A stretch of 64,000 nucleotides of DNA from positions 14,598,475 through 14,662,474 of the forward strand of contig JAKTNV010000011.1 of assembly GCA_022747635.1 (NCBI GenBank), in the 5' to 3' direction. This DNA is from Hetaerina americana (taxonomy: Eukaryota; Arthropoda; Insecta; Odonata; Calopterygidae). The notes beneath the pieces are model-generated. The model had not been told where the DNA came from. It searched no databases and saw only the letters and a program-made list of their open reading frames with translations. Of this stretch, positions 13,503 through 25,275 are shown one piece after another. A program made the position numbers and the translations under genes. Positions within the stretch are counted from its first letter, which is position 1. Every line of letters starts with the position of its first letter.

Positions 13503-14345
13503 GTTGGTCCCCCATGCCAGATAAGTCGATGGGTGGCAGCAAGACGAAACAAAGGTAGTCCGCGCAGCGTCTGTTCCTCAATGAGGCGGCGGCTGCAATA
13601 GTATGAAGCCGCTTCACGGTCGGACGGATCTCTTCCTCCGTCCTCTAAGTTATTTCAGTATCATTTTATCCGCTTCACGGTCTTGCGGTCACCCGCTTCC
13701 TCATGCCCAAGTGTAATTTCCCGCTGTGGGAAATTGGGTGACCCTCGCCTCCGCTTCCTTTTTGTACCGCTCTATGCTCAGAGTGTGCCGGTGGGCAGTT
13801 AGTGCTGTTAGTGACGTACTTTTTTTTCCCTTTTGTAAAAAGCCGTTCCCTGTCGGCTTTCCTTTCTTGTTAGATTAAGAATTCATATTTTATTCCTGGT
13901 TTTAAGTTTCACTTTCTCGCAAACCGCACTTCCACCTCAGCCATGTTTCTTTCTTCAATGCCATGCGTTTCTTATGTACAATGACCGGTAAAGGACTTTA
14001 CTCACCGGGACGGTTTATACTTGCCCGCTTGGGCAGTCAATGAACTTTTGTGATGGCGTCTGACCCCAGTGGGGCGGCCAGTAAGTCATGGGGTCACGTT
14101 AAATCGCTATTGAGGAAGGCAACGGGACACCACCTCAATTATCATTCCCAAGAGTAATATGATGGACAATACAGAGATTTTGAGTCCTGGCAACTACGGG
14201 GCCCAATCGGCCATGTGTCGTGCCCGGCAGCGCGGGAGGCAAGGCTTCCGTGGTCGTCATCCCAGGAAACCCTTGCTAGGGAAAACCGACAGCAGCAGGA
14301 TAGAAGACGCAGGAGAAGAATACCAATTTAGTTAAAATAGAAACT
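13503..14345 (+). mobile_element. RTE-like LINE 5' region with a ~455-bp insertion
   Basis: The flanking parts match the RTE 5' untranslated region at 17061-17367 and 42776-43175 (CAGCGTCTGTTCCTCA, GCGTCTGACCCCAGT, GAGGAAGGCAACGGGA). In this copy about 455 bp (13600-14054) separates two segments that are contiguous in the others. The insert has a direct repeat of CCGCTTCACGGTC (near 13609 and 13670) and no recognised coding capacity. Confidence 0.75.
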
Positions 14346-15045
14346 TGGTTCCCTAATGACCTAGCGTTAGTTTGTCAAGCCAATGGGTTGCAAGCAATGC
14401 TGAGTGAATTGGAAATTCAGTGCTACAGATATGGGATGAGAATCAATATTAATAAAACAATGGTTATGCGATTTTCTAGAAATAAAAAGGCTAAGTTTAA
14501 CATTAAAGTAGGAGGGCAAAAACTAGAGCATGTAGAATAGTTTACGTATCTCGGAAGTGTTTTGGGCCAAAATGGTCAAAGTACGTAGTAGGGACATATG
14601 GAGAAGAAATGCACTAGACAAAGAAGCTTTCACAAGGAGGAGGGAGTTGATGACGGGGACGTTGGGTAAGGATGTTAAGAAAAGACTCGTTAAAACTTTG
14701 ATATGAAGCGTTGTATTTTACGGCGCGGAAACATTGTCATTGAAGCGAGATTATAAGTGTAGATTGGAAGCTTTTGAAATGTGGATGTGGAGAAGGATGG
14801 AAGAGATTAAATGGGCAGAAAGGGAAACAAACGAGAAATGGGTTGGCATGGTGAGGGAGGAGAGATGATTGTTGGGAAAAATCAAAAAGAGACGGCAGAA
14901 GATGGATACGGGACGTTTTGATATGGAATTGGATTTTGAAGACTGTGATGGAGGAGATAGTGTTAGGCAGACGAGGAAATAGGAGGGATGTTGAACGGGA
15001 TGAAGGGAGGAAGGAAGTATGCGAAAGTGAAGAATAGTTCATTGT
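14346..15045 (+). pseudogene. RTE-like LINE RT C-terminal part, degraded
   Basis: Joined directly to the 5' region above, so the endonuclease and most of the RT are deleted. From 14385 it follows the LQAMLSELEIQC, MRININKTMVMRFSR, LMTGTL and LEAFEMWMWRRM blocks with stops and shifts. It ends near 15045 without the usual CTACC/GGTAG tail. Confidence 0.8.
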
Positions 15046-15056
15046 AGTGTGTGGTG

Positions 15057-15255
15057 TTTAACGTCTACATCTACATTAACGTAATACACCGCATACCGTC
15101 GCAAGGACGTGTGGCAGGGGGTGGTAGGTCACCAGCCACTCTACGTATATTCCCTCTATTTCCTCTTGCACCTGGTACCCCGCGATTCACCAAAAACCGC
15201 GTGGAAACGGGGCGACCGATCACCAATCATGCGACATGCCTAGACACATGCCGAG
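15057..15255 (-). repeat. CR1-like 3' tail, (GTAGAT)-tailed subtype
   Basis: In reverse orientation: a short ACGTCTACATCTAC tail, then the terminal hairpin with outer stem CACCGC/GCAGGGG (15087-15120) and inner pair GTC/GAC, then GGTGACCTACC. Related tails lie at 16653-16770, 20737-20900 and 37445-37530. Confidence 0.7.
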
Positions 15256-15274
15256 TATAACATGGTTAGCAGGC

Positions 15275-15765
15275 ATTCCTCATTTTTAAGGCCTACTTAA
15301 GAATATGCTGCAAGTATATGGGATCCTCACGAAGTTGGATTGATTGCAATTGAAGCCGGATCGTGTGCAACGCAGGGAAGCTAGATTTGTAAAACGTTTT
15401 TATGATAAACTGAGTAGCGTATCCAAAATATTAAAGGAGTTAGGCTAGGAATCACTCACGTAGCGACGGTTAAATTACAGATTGAAGCAGTTGCATAAAT
15501 TGGAAGGACGTCTCTTTAGCAGTGATATTGAAAATTTATTATTACCACATTCTTACGACGGTAGGACAGATCATGTAAATAAAATTAGAGAGATTAAGTG
15601 TAGAACAGATGGATTTAAGATGTCATTTTTTCCAAGAACGATAAGGGATCAGAATAACATTGACCGACCGCGGTAGGGTCATATTCGGGTCAAAATTTGT
15701 CTGGTTTGTACGTGTTGGCCCCCTGCCAGTTACCCTAGCGGTGGTTTGCATAGTACTGAAATTTC
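15275..15765 (+). mobile_element. CR1/Jockey-like LINE 3' part
   Basis: One of the better copies of the family. It carries GWNPHEVGLI-like, RREARFVKRFYDKLSSVSKIL, RLNYRLKQLHKLEGRLFSSD, and finally HVNKIREIKCRTDGFKMSFF with a stop after NIDRPR (about 15676). The 3' UTR ends in the CCCCCTGCC...GGTGGTTTGC hairpin. Upstream coding sequence is missing, as is typical of 5'-truncated LINE insertions. Confidence 0.85.
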
Positions 15766-16652
15766 AAATATCAAAAAAATCCATTTCAGGCAACGCGTCT
15801 GTTCTTTCCCTCCCTCTATCCTACTTTCCGAAGTTTACATACCTTTCTACGGAATTCAGTGTTCCAGACTCAATTTATCCTCCATTTACTTTTTCTTCCT
15901 CCTACCGTACAGAAATAATATGGGCGACGACATATCTCGGAGGACTGAGCGATAGCATATGGTTTGTTAGCAGATTTTTGTTAATCTGTTTCCTTTAATG
16001 TCCTCGAAAATTTTTTTTCCATTTGATTGAAAATGACGTGTCGGTGGCTAAAGGTGGTCAAATTTAGTGAGATGTAAATCTAAAGGGAAAGAAATCGAAT
16101 CCCAGTTTTATCATCGTTGGTAATATCCTGCTGGAGTTCAAAAAGTAATTGCTAAAAAATTCCTTCTACGACCCCAACCTACCACCACTCTTGAGGGAAT
16201 TTTCCACCTCCGTCGACAGGTGGCAGCGCTATAGCGAGTTTTGAAAATTGCGGCTTTCATTTATGCACGTTACAATACGGCGTGCAATAATGGAATGTCA
16301 CTTTGACGAGCGAGAAAACATCAGGATAATCCTTAAAGCTTTTGTGTGACTTGCATGGAACTGCAGTCTTTGACCGTTAATCGATGGGTATGAGTGATGT
16401 GTATGGGTGCAAAATGCCTATCTTTGCCGACTTTACGCGGAGAGGTCACCACGGGGAGAGGTTTGTGACTCAAGAGATGGCGCAGTGCGCTGCCGAACTG
16501 ATTCGGAAGATTAGTCACGTTACTGCCCAGGCGGTTGAGGGAAAAGATTGCGCATCGTTGTTGGGAGTACTCGTCTCATCATTCACACATTGATGTGCAC
16601 CAAAGTATTCAGGAAGTAGAAACCAAGAAAAGCTCATACAAGACAAAAATAG
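15766..16652. other. unassigned DNA
   Basis: No family recognised. A frame near 16290 reads MECHFDEREN, which faintly recalls transposase N-termini, but nothing downstream supports it. Confidence 0.4.
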
Positions 16653-16770
16653 CAACTAGGAAAATCTACATACAATACACCCCAAGGTGCCGCAAGGTCG
16701 TGTGACGAGGGGTGTTAGGTCACCACCCGTAGACTGGAATAAAACCACATGCAAACCCAAATCATGTTAC
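16653..16770 (-). repeat. CR1-like 3' tail, (GTAGAT)-tailed subtype
   Basis: Resembles 20737-20900: both continue after the hairpin with a stretch containing AAAACCACATGCAAA. The hairpin stems are partly decayed. Confidence 0.65.
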
Positions 16771-16952
16771 CTCTACATAAATATTTGATTGTTCATGCAC
16801 TCGACAAATTTTAATCACACGAAAGAAAGTAATTACATTCAACAATATTCAATAACAGGATACGTACATTCAAATCATGCCGTAGAACTGTTAAAAAGAA
16901 GGGTCTATTGAATAAAAAGAATAACAAGCAGGAAGAAACATACAACATATCA

Positions 16953-17060
<108 letters not shown>

Positions 17061-17367
17061 CCACTCCCCGGACTACAACCTTGACGTGGTGGAAGGACTT
17101 GTGCGTTCCGATGATCCCTAGAGCTGTGCTCGCGGGAGTAATAGTAATTGCTCCTGGCAGGGTCACCCATGCCAGATAGGTCAAAGGTTAGGAGCCAGAC
17201 GAAAGGTAGTCCACGCAGCGTCTGTTCCTCAGTGAGGCGGCTGCAATGGCGTCTGACCCCAGTGGGGCGGCCAATAAGTGATGGTGTCACGTTAAAAACA
17301 CTATTGAGGAAGGCAACGGGAAACCATCTCAATTATCACTCCCAAGATAAATATGATGGATAATGCA
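17061..17367 (+). mobile_element. RTE-like LINE 5' untranslated region
   Basis: Starts CCACTCCCCGGACTACAACC and contains GCGTCTGACCCCAGTGGGG and GAGGAAGGCAACGGGAAACC, shared with 13503-14345 and 42776-43175. It is cut at a (TA)n tract before the endonuclease ORF. Confidence 0.75.
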
Positions 17368-17418
17368 ATATATATATAATTATATATATATAAGTCCTAC
17401 CTTCGGGTTGATTACTGT

Positions 17419-17472
<54 letters not shown>

Positions 17473-17495
17473 GTATATAATATATATATGTATAT
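17368..17495. repeat. (TA)n arrays flanking a SINE-A 3' tip
   Basis: A plus-strand scrap (17396-17424, CCTTCGGGTTGATTACTGTG) that matches the very 3' end of SINE-A lies between two TA tracts. It faces the minus-strand SINE-A that follows, so two SINE-A 3' ends converge on one TA array. Confidence 0.85.
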
Positions 17496-17763
17496 AAACC
17501 ATAAACACAGTAATTAACCCGAAGGTCGGTTTAGTTGGTGATGGTAGAGATCACCCAGTACTAAGCCCTATACGGCGTGTGAATTTCACACATCAGGGTA
17601 GGGGGGCCAGTTCATTTCCCTGTGCCGGTTATGGTTCCCCAGGAAGACCTGGTACCCGAAAAATCACTTGGGTGGAGCTGCAGGTGCCCAGAGTGCCTTG
17701 CCCGGGAATCTAACCCGGGACCCTCCGGTCAGCAGTCCAACGCTCTACCCACTGGACTGTTGC
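17496..17763 (-). repeat. SINE-A (tRNA-derived), full copy
   Basis: On the minus strand it opens with a tRNA-like head: GTCCAGTGGGTAGAGCG as A-box region and GGGTTAGATTCCC as B-box (one change from GGTTCGATTCC). The body follows (CACCTGCAGCTCCACCCAAG, CCGGTTATGG...), ending GTGTTTATGGTTT and then (TA)n. Internal A and B boxes are those of RNA polymerase III type-2 promoters. Presumed mobilised by a LINE; which one is unknown. Confidence 0.88.
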
Positions 17764-17946
17764 GAACTAGTGAAGCGATTTCGTCTTATATCTCTTATCG
17801 AATCCACCATCCAACCCCCACTTGGCACTGCCGGACTACCACATGTTGGACCCGTTGAAAAATGCATTTGCTTGGGATCCACTTCTTATCCAAATAGGAA
17901 CTTATGCACGCTGCTAAAAGTAGTTCCATGACCATTTTTGTTAGAT

Positions 17947-18612
17947 AAGCTACCGTTCAAGGTAGGTTTTGGATACACACAACAACCGAATTAATATTTT
18001 GTGAATTCTAACAAAGGACAACCCAACATCACACTCTACGTACAAGTCCCTCTTCACCTCCATATACTTCCTTTCTCCTTTCATTCCGTCCAGCATAATT
18101 ATCCTATTCCTGCTCTTTCCTCGTTTGCATAATATATTTCCCCCCTTTTACAGTCTCCAGCATCCCACTGCCGATCAATACGCTCTTCAGCCATCTTTCC
18201 TTCCTCCTTAGGATTTCTCCCAACAAACCCCTGTCTTCGCCCACCATACCAAGTACTTCCTCATTTGTTTTCTTCTCTGTCCATTTCACCTTCTCCATTC
18301 TTCTCCACACCCACATTTCAAAAGCCTCCAATCTACGTCTATCCTCCTGCATCAATGACCACGTATCCGTGCCGTACATAGCTACGCTCCATATCAAAGT
18401 TTTTACGAGTCCTTTCTTAATATACTTACTCAACGTCCCTGTCATCAACTCCCTCCTCCTTGTGAAAGTCTCTTTGCCCAGCGCAATTCTTCTCCTTACG
18501 TCCCTACTACTTTGACCGTGTTGGTCCAAAACACTACCGAGATACGTAAACCGTTCTACTTGCTCTATTTTTTGCCCTCCTATTTTAATGTTTAGCTTAG
18601 CCTTTGTCTCAT
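17947..18612 (-). pseudogene. RTE-like LINE RT C-terminal part and 3' end
   Basis: In reverse: 3' hairpin CTACC(TTGAAC)GGTAG, then the ORF end. The frame at 18104-18529 reads DQHGQSSRDVRRRIALGKE, LEAFEMWVWRRMEKVKWTEK and TNEEVLGMVGEDRGLLGE, nearly identical to the 44.7-kb copy. Upstream it stops at the NIKIGG block (about 18600). It is a 5'-truncated, fairly young insertion. Confidence 0.9.
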
Positions 18613-19424
18613 AAGTCGGTGTATTACGGAGGTGGCTTAGGCGATCTTACAGAATACTGGAGTAAAGTGCTAGAAACGGGCGGAGACTCCTTCTAAAGAA
18701 AAGTAAATAGACCTGAAGGATGGATGTATTAATGTGCTCCCCAATTTTAGTAGTTGATTGTGCCATATTTTCAGAGAAGGAAATTGTCGTTCCTTCTTTT
18801 TTAAACGCCCCTCATACCCGTCAAATATGCATTACTTCGCAGTTGTGAGTGTCGTGAGCACTTTCTATTTTTAACCTTACAAATTTTCGGTGTCCTAAAC
18901 AGTGAAAAACTTCAAATGAACGGAAAACTCAAGGAATTTCGAATTCCATCGAAACCCTTGGGGAATTCTGCGTGCGAATCTGAGGCTGGTGAATTTCTTT
19001 TAGGTCAAAGTTCTCCGTCTGTCGATTTGATACTCGACCAAGAGAATTCGCCCTAATTCGCACCACGGTATCTCCGTTATACTCCGCTTCCTCAATTGGC
19101 CTACTTTTGAGATCTCTTAAATTTCGAGAAACCGCATTGAGAGTGCTGCACATATTGAGGCGGTGATCCTTCAGTACACTTGAAATGCCATGAATGCATA
19201 TTTTTTCTTCTTTTTTTAATTTTTTTTGCCAAAAAACTTTTTTTTTCTTTTTAACACGAATATTTGGTCCATCTTTACTACAATATTGGCGGTATTTGTT
19301 ACAAAATGCTTCATTTTGCCCCTTCGGTCTTATATTTGTTGATACGGATTCCTGTTTTTTGATGAAAAAGGTCAATTTTTAATATGACTGAATTATATCT
19401 CCCTCGGCACAGCTGTGATTCTCA
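18613..19424. other. unassigned DNA
   Basis: The minus-strand 148-residue frame at 18929-19375 has no recognisable domain and includes a poly-lysine run. It is not called as a gene. Confidence 0.45.
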
Positions 19425-19690
19425 TTTAGGCGTACCTTCTAGTCTCTTTAGCAGTGATGTTGAAAATGTATTATTATCCCCATCGTACTACTGTAGGAGA
19501 GATCAAATCAATAAAATTAGAGAGATAAAGTGTAGAACAGATAGGTTTAAGATGTCATTTTTCCCAAGAACTATAAGGGATCGTAATAACATTGTCCGAC
19601 CGCGGTAGGGCCATATTCGGGTCAAAATTAGTCTAATGTGTATTCACCTCCTGCCACACACCATAGCGGAGGGTTACAGGGTTCTAATAT
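19425..19690 (+). mobile_element. CR1-like LINE 3' end
   Basis: Frame 19384-19608 contains RRDQINKIREIKCRTDRFKM and the terminal FPRTIRDRNNIVRPR followed by a stop. The 3' hairpin follows at about 19635-19672 (decayed). Confidence 0.82.
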
Positions 19691-19837
19691 AATTATTAAA
19701 TAAATATTTAATTTGTTTGGGTTAAAATAATAAAGTAATGGGTTAAAATATTTTTTATTTGTTTTTTGTTTATAATTTTTCCCATTCCGAAGGAGAAGGA
19801 CGTTCTTGATATTACAATACTAACATGCGGGTAAGTC

Positions 19838-20030
19838 AATGATCAATAAAATTAGAGAGATTAAGCGTAGAGCAGGTAGATTTAAGATGTCATTTTTTCC
19901 ACGAACGATAGGGGATCATAATAACACTGTCCAATCGCGGTAGGCGTAAAAATATTTCGGTCAAAATTAGTCTGGTGCGTATTCAGCCCCTTCCACGCAG
20001 CCTATCGGTGGCTAAGGGTACTAAAAAATC
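19838..20030 (+). mobile_element. CR1-like LINE 3' end, short
   Basis: Begins inside the NKIREIK block (ATCAATAAAATTAGAGAG) and runs to a decayed terminal hairpin near 19990-20025. It lies 150 bp beyond the previous copy in the same orientation. Confidence 0.75.
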
Positions 20031-20475
20031 AAATACCGTTCATGTGAAACTGTGTATCACTATTTTTTTCAGAATGTTGGTATTAATTTCCGGAAAATCT
20101 ATCCGGAAAGGTCCATTCTCAATAATTTGCAATCAAAACAGAAGTCTACATCATAATGGTGTATTTATTTGATATTATTAATGTATTAGCGTATGGATTT
20201 GATTTATGTCAGTGTATCGTCGTTAGCAGCAACAATCTAAAGTAGATTGCCAAATACTCGTTTTATTTCTGACCTCATATTTGTTAATTTTTAAAAAATT
20301 ACCAATTTTTACGAAACTTGTTCGTGAATGGTAAATTGAAGAGGTACCCTGGAAAACGTGTAAAATTTAGGTAATAATCTTGATAGGGAATACTCTTCAT
20401 TCTATTTCCTTCTTCATTTATTCACACATTCTACCCGACTTGCTGCCGTCAAAAAACATTATTTTCCTTCCTCTT
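20031..20475. other. unassigned DNA
   Basis: AT-rich and without recognised features. Confidence 0.5.
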
Positions 20476-20725
20476 CAAAGCTTAACTAACAATCTCCCTC
20501 CCATGAAGACTTTTATCATCCCCCTTTGAGACCTTTGCCAAAATAAGAACAATTCTCTTGCATACCAATATTTCCTCCACCCACTTTGCTGTGTGGCAGC
20601 CCACACCGTGTGTGTGCAGCCTCCGGTTGGCGAAGATTTCCTTTCTGATTCGTTGCGCTCTTTTCCTCCGCAGCCTTTTTAGGACTAAATGTAAAATATT
20701 AACATTACTGTTCATTGTCTGTCCC
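20476..20725 (-). pseudogene. possible LINE remnant
   Basis: The minus-strand frame resembles the region upstream of the WVEEIL-type segment seen in reverse at 9290-9430 (both read KWVEEIL/NWVEEIL). Only this short match supports it. Confidence 0.3.
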
Positions 20726-20736
20726 TGAGGTCCTCT

Positions 20737-20900
20737 TCATCTACATCTGCATAATACCCCGCAAGCCGCCGAAAGGGCGTGTGGCGAGGGTGTTAGGTCA
20801 CCACGGGTAAAAAGGAACAAAACCACATGCAAAATCAACACACACATGCAAAACTATACCCACCGTGGCGGACACATTCATACAAAAATCCTTTTATTCT
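20737..20900 (-). repeat. CR1-like 3' tail, (GTAGAT)-tailed subtype
   Basis: Hairpin arms CCCCGC (20757-20762) and GCGAGGG (20784-20790), with inner pair GCC/GGC, preceded by CATCTACATCTGCATAAT. Compared with the commoner ACC/GGT form, both sides of the inner stem have changed together. Confidence 0.75.
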
Positions 20901-22174
20901 ACATGCATGAAAATACATGTACTATTATCTAACAAATAATTGCACCTTAGGATGATGTAAGAAATGTATGTATGTGTGTATGTAATAACTTGCAAGCTAG
21001 AATTTGAACAGTATGAAGACTAAATTCCACTACCCCATAGAAATGCAACATGCAACGGTCTCCTCCCCAAGGACACAGGTAGGGAATGTGACCCAACGGT
21101 GCAGGTACCGGGAGGATCCCCTCACGGAGATAAATGTGGATAACTTTTTTCGAATTGAAAAAGACGACGAGAAAGAGACTAATTATTTTGGGGACCGACT
21201 CTGTATTAAAAACTTCGCCGTTTGCTCCTCTTCCCTGTTCAAATTGTTTTTTTGTCCATTCTTTCCGCGTTCTGTTCCAAGATTTCTCTCGTGTGTATTC
21301 GCATCATCTGCTGTCCCCATTACGGTTGCCTACTGCCTGAGTATCTTCAAGCCGTTTCTTCGAATTTCTCCGTTAAATGAAGATACGCGATGACCAAAAG
21401 TCTCTTTCCATTTCAGCGGCAGGGTACTTGGGGAGAAGTAGAAATGGTAGGAGGGATGGGGGTCCTATATACCTTACGGGCGCGATGGGAGAAGAGAGAT
21501 TTTTGTAAAAAACCTGCAGAGGACGTTTCAGCCTCAAGGGTCCTGCCTACTTGATGAAAAAGAAGAGGAGCGCAGTCAGGAAACTCGAGAAAATTCACAG
21601 TGCCCTTCGGTCCCTTGAAAAGTCCTCCGTAACTTTTTTATCCTCTGCTTACCTCACTCTCTACGTAATCCTCCCTCATCCCACACACCATGCCGTAGAC
21701 ACCCTCTCCACATCAGAGTACACATGAATTAATTTGTGTTTACAACTCCTTCGGGTGAAAACCGCAGCAGAAAATCGCTCCGTGACGTGATGAAAACTCG
21801 GAAAAAATAAACAAAATAAAAGTTCGGTGGGAGAGGATAGTACTTCTTTTATTACCAAGAAGGTAGTGGGGAAAAAAACTCCGCGGAGTTATGCGTTTTA
21901 GTATTAAAAGAAAATAATTTCTATTCTTGTATCTCTCCCTTTGGATGAAGGTACAAGCTATGAGCGAGAGCAAAATTTTCTCCGCGAAAGTTTAGTTTGC
22001 TTCAATAAAAGATTTTATGATTAGGTTGCAACTCCCGCTACGCCAGTAAATCAGTCGCATGCTCTTTTTTGGGGGTTTATGTGAAGTCGACCATGAGGGG
22101 ACTTCACTGGTTTCACCGAGAAATACGACGAACGCTCTGAAAAGGGCTTGTGTTTGTTTTGCTCGCGGGATTAC
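20901..22174. other. unassigned DNA
   Basis: No gene called. Short frames at 21004-21393 and 21676-21973 show no domain. Confidence 0.45.
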
Positions 22175-22847
<673 letters not shown>

Positions 22848-22848
<1 letters not shown>

Positions 22849-23139
22849 TATTCGCCGTTTGGCGGGATTTCGTGTTTGAATGTGTATTTGGCCAATGTGG
22901 CTCATCTCTTTCTTCTGGCTATGCGTGCCACGAAACGCACTGTTCCTTTCCTGTATGATGTTGTATGAATTCTAAAAAACCACTGTCCTTTCCTCTTGTG
23001 TATTGTCTATTTCTCCTTCGATTCCGCCTTCCCCACCTTTATTGTGTTCGTCCTTTATGTGTGTTCCTATCCCTTTTCTTTATGTCTGTTTCTGTATATA
23101 TGAGTATTTATTCGCCGTTTGGCGGGATTTCGTGTTTGA

Positions 23140-23146
<7 letters not shown>
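22848..23146 (+). repeat. 457-bp-type unit, plus orientation, tRNA segment deleted
   Basis: Runs from ATTCGCCGTTTGGCGGG through TGTCTATTTCTCC and jumps directly to CGATTCCGCCTTCCCC. The ~200 bp holding the tRNA-like part are missing. It continues into a second unit start and ends in (TA)n at GAATGTGTGTATA. Confidence 0.85.

Positions 23147-23223
<77 letters not shown>
23147..23223. repeat. (TA)n microsatellite
   Basis: Closes the inverted 457-bp-unit locus on its right side. Confidence 0.95.
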
Positions 23224-23225
<2 letters not shown>

Positions 23226-23339
23226 CATGGAAAGGTGAGTTTTAACGTCGTTTATGCGGAGAACAAGATATTTATGTTACACGTTGGTAGAGTGTTTTGT
23301 TGAATAATTGAGAAAATTCATTACCAGAGAGAAAGGCTA

Positions 23340-24000
23340 CGACGAAGTTATAAAAAGAGGTGGGGAGAATGGAGGAAGTTTCCAGGGAAAATCCGAGGAA
23401 GGCATTAAAAAGTGGATGGTGGAAATACTGGGAATTAGAGGGAATGTTTTATGGCCGTGATACGAGTGGAAGGGGGAATATCGGAGGAAGGTGCTTTCTA
23501 CGCTTTCTTGACGGATTTCAGGCAGAAAGTTGCTGGGCAGAATCCGAAGAAGGAATAAAATGTGGTTGGAGTATATATTGGAAGGTAGAGTTGGGTGTTA
23601 AAGGATAGAGACTATTGGATGAGCTTTGAAGAGGAAGAACAGTTTTGACTCTTTAGACAGCAGAAAAAGGCAAGTTAAGAAATTCTAAAGAGAACTAGAA
23701 AGAATATGTCATTTACGTTAATCGTTAGGGGTCAATCGATTCACCTTATTTTATTGCATGCGACAGAATACCTCTTATAACGCTCGTATGGACCATAAAG
23801 AGCTGAAAATCAAAGATATGGAACCCTGAAAATTTGGACCTTTGAGGAACGGCTGTCTTTGAAACGTGTTGCTGGAGAAGAGAATGCTGAATATTAAATG
23901 TTCAGACAAAAACGAGGAAACGAGGAAGAAGTATACAGAGGAGGAGAAGAGGAAAAGACCATATGGAGAGAAATCGACGGCACACGACCCTAGTTTATGA
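23340..24000 (+). other. LINE debris, unresolved
   Basis: The frame at 23360-23608 repeats a WWKYWELEG/WSIYWKVELG-like pattern, perhaps a LINE-derived purine-rich tract. At 23855-23905 a frame reads FETCCWRR, like the scrap near 1200. Nothing here is intact. Confidence 0.3.
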
Positions 24001-24002
24001 AC

Positions 24003-24100
24003 TCCTATTTTAATGTTCAGCGTAGCCTTTCTCTTTCTCGAAAACAGCATTACCTTCGTTTTATTTATATAGATTCTCATTTCTACCGCACGGACTTTCC
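24003..24100 (-). pseudogene. RTE-like RT fragment
   Basis: Minus strand reads MRIYINKTKVMLFSRKRKA followed by LNIKIG, the block just after the catalytic domain of the RTE ORF (compare 44565-44640). It is isolated and has unrelated flanks. Confidence 0.75.
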
Positions 24101-24251
24101 AAACCACTCGGCAATGCTTGCTAACCCATGGCTGGTTGATAGAATAAAGCCTGATTTTCCGCAAACTTAACTAATTTTATGGATATCCTACCTATTTCAT
24201 TACTATTTCCAGTCCTTACCATGCTCGTTAAATCATTTCCTTCACATACAT

Positions 24252-24772
24252 GGTTCATTATTAAAGTAATGCGCATGATTTTATTGTGCCGCTACGCGCC
24301 ATGGCAGCGCAGTAAAACCGTTTGGGAAATGTAGTGGAGGATTTGCCCTCGCTGGTTGCTAGTTTGCTCCCGGCAGTCTGAGTGGAAAGACGTTCCTCCG
24401 CGTGAAGTGTGTTTTTAGACTTAGTAACACGGCGCGTTGGAGCGCCCAGCCACACGCCACATAACCCCTGCCACACGTCCTTCATCTTTACCAACTAACT
24501 GACCCGGAAGGTGGTCCCCCAGCCCTCTAACAGTCCCGGCTTGGCTCCGTTCGACTATTTTTTGTTGAAGAGAGAGGTAGCTGAAATGATAGCTTTGGGA
24601 TACCGTGGAAAATATACAAAAAGCGTGTTACAATGTTCCTGAGAGACATTCCCGTCAAGGAGTTTCAGGGTACCTTCCAGGCCTGGCATACACGTCTCCA
24701 TTTTTGCACAAATACATTCAATAAACCTATTTTTCACAGAGAATGCACTTTACTTTTATAGTGGACCCTGTA
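24252..24772 (+). pseudogene. mariner-type transposon remnant
   Basis: Around 24530-24590 a forward frame reads GLAPFDYFLLKREV, the catalytic-Asp region of mariner transposases (SPDLAPxDxFLF). A shifted frame then reads FLRDIPVKEFQGTFQAW, typical of the C-terminus. The ends carry imperfect inverted repeats: TTATTAAAGTAATGCGCATG near 24258 and, inverted, TATAAAAGTAAAGTGCATTC near 24760. The upstream part is largely non-coding, so this is an internally deleted, decayed copy. Confidence 0.6.
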
Positions 24773-25275
24773 TACGTTGAGCAGCACGCTAACAATGGGC
24801 ACTCATGTTTTACTCCTCTTCCTAACACTGCCCATCCGAACTCTGTAAAACAAAAAAATATGATTAAATTTCTTTGATAGTATTTAATTATCAATTACAT
24901 ATTTCCATTAGTAGTAACTCAGGTGCGTGCATGTCTCCCTCTCAATATCGGCCTAGACAAGCGAGGGTTTTATACCCCAACCAATAATTGCCGCTGTTAG
25001 GAGTTTTGACTCCTATTTTCTATTAACGCAGGGAATGTTGTTCGCGTTTCGATGTTTCGTGTGCTCTCTTAATTTTCGTGCCTCACTATGAATTCTGTTT
25101 TTCATGCACGAGTCACGTCTCCAAGGTTTCTTCTTCGTCCTTTCCTTTCTTCGGAATATTATGTTTTTCGAGAGATCATTGAACCTTAAAACATTTCTGA
25201 GGTGTTCATTCCTCGCTTTTTCAATCATTCCTAACAGCTTCTTTCCTTGTATTTCTTAACGACATATCTACATAT
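24773..25275. other. unassigned DNA
   Basis: The 71-residue minus-strand frame at 25013-25228 is K/R-rich without a known motif. Confidence 0.4.

Noticed and set aside
16290..16600. Transposase N-terminus suggested by MECHFDEREN
   Set aside because: The match is about ten residues long, and no second motif or terminal repeat was found.
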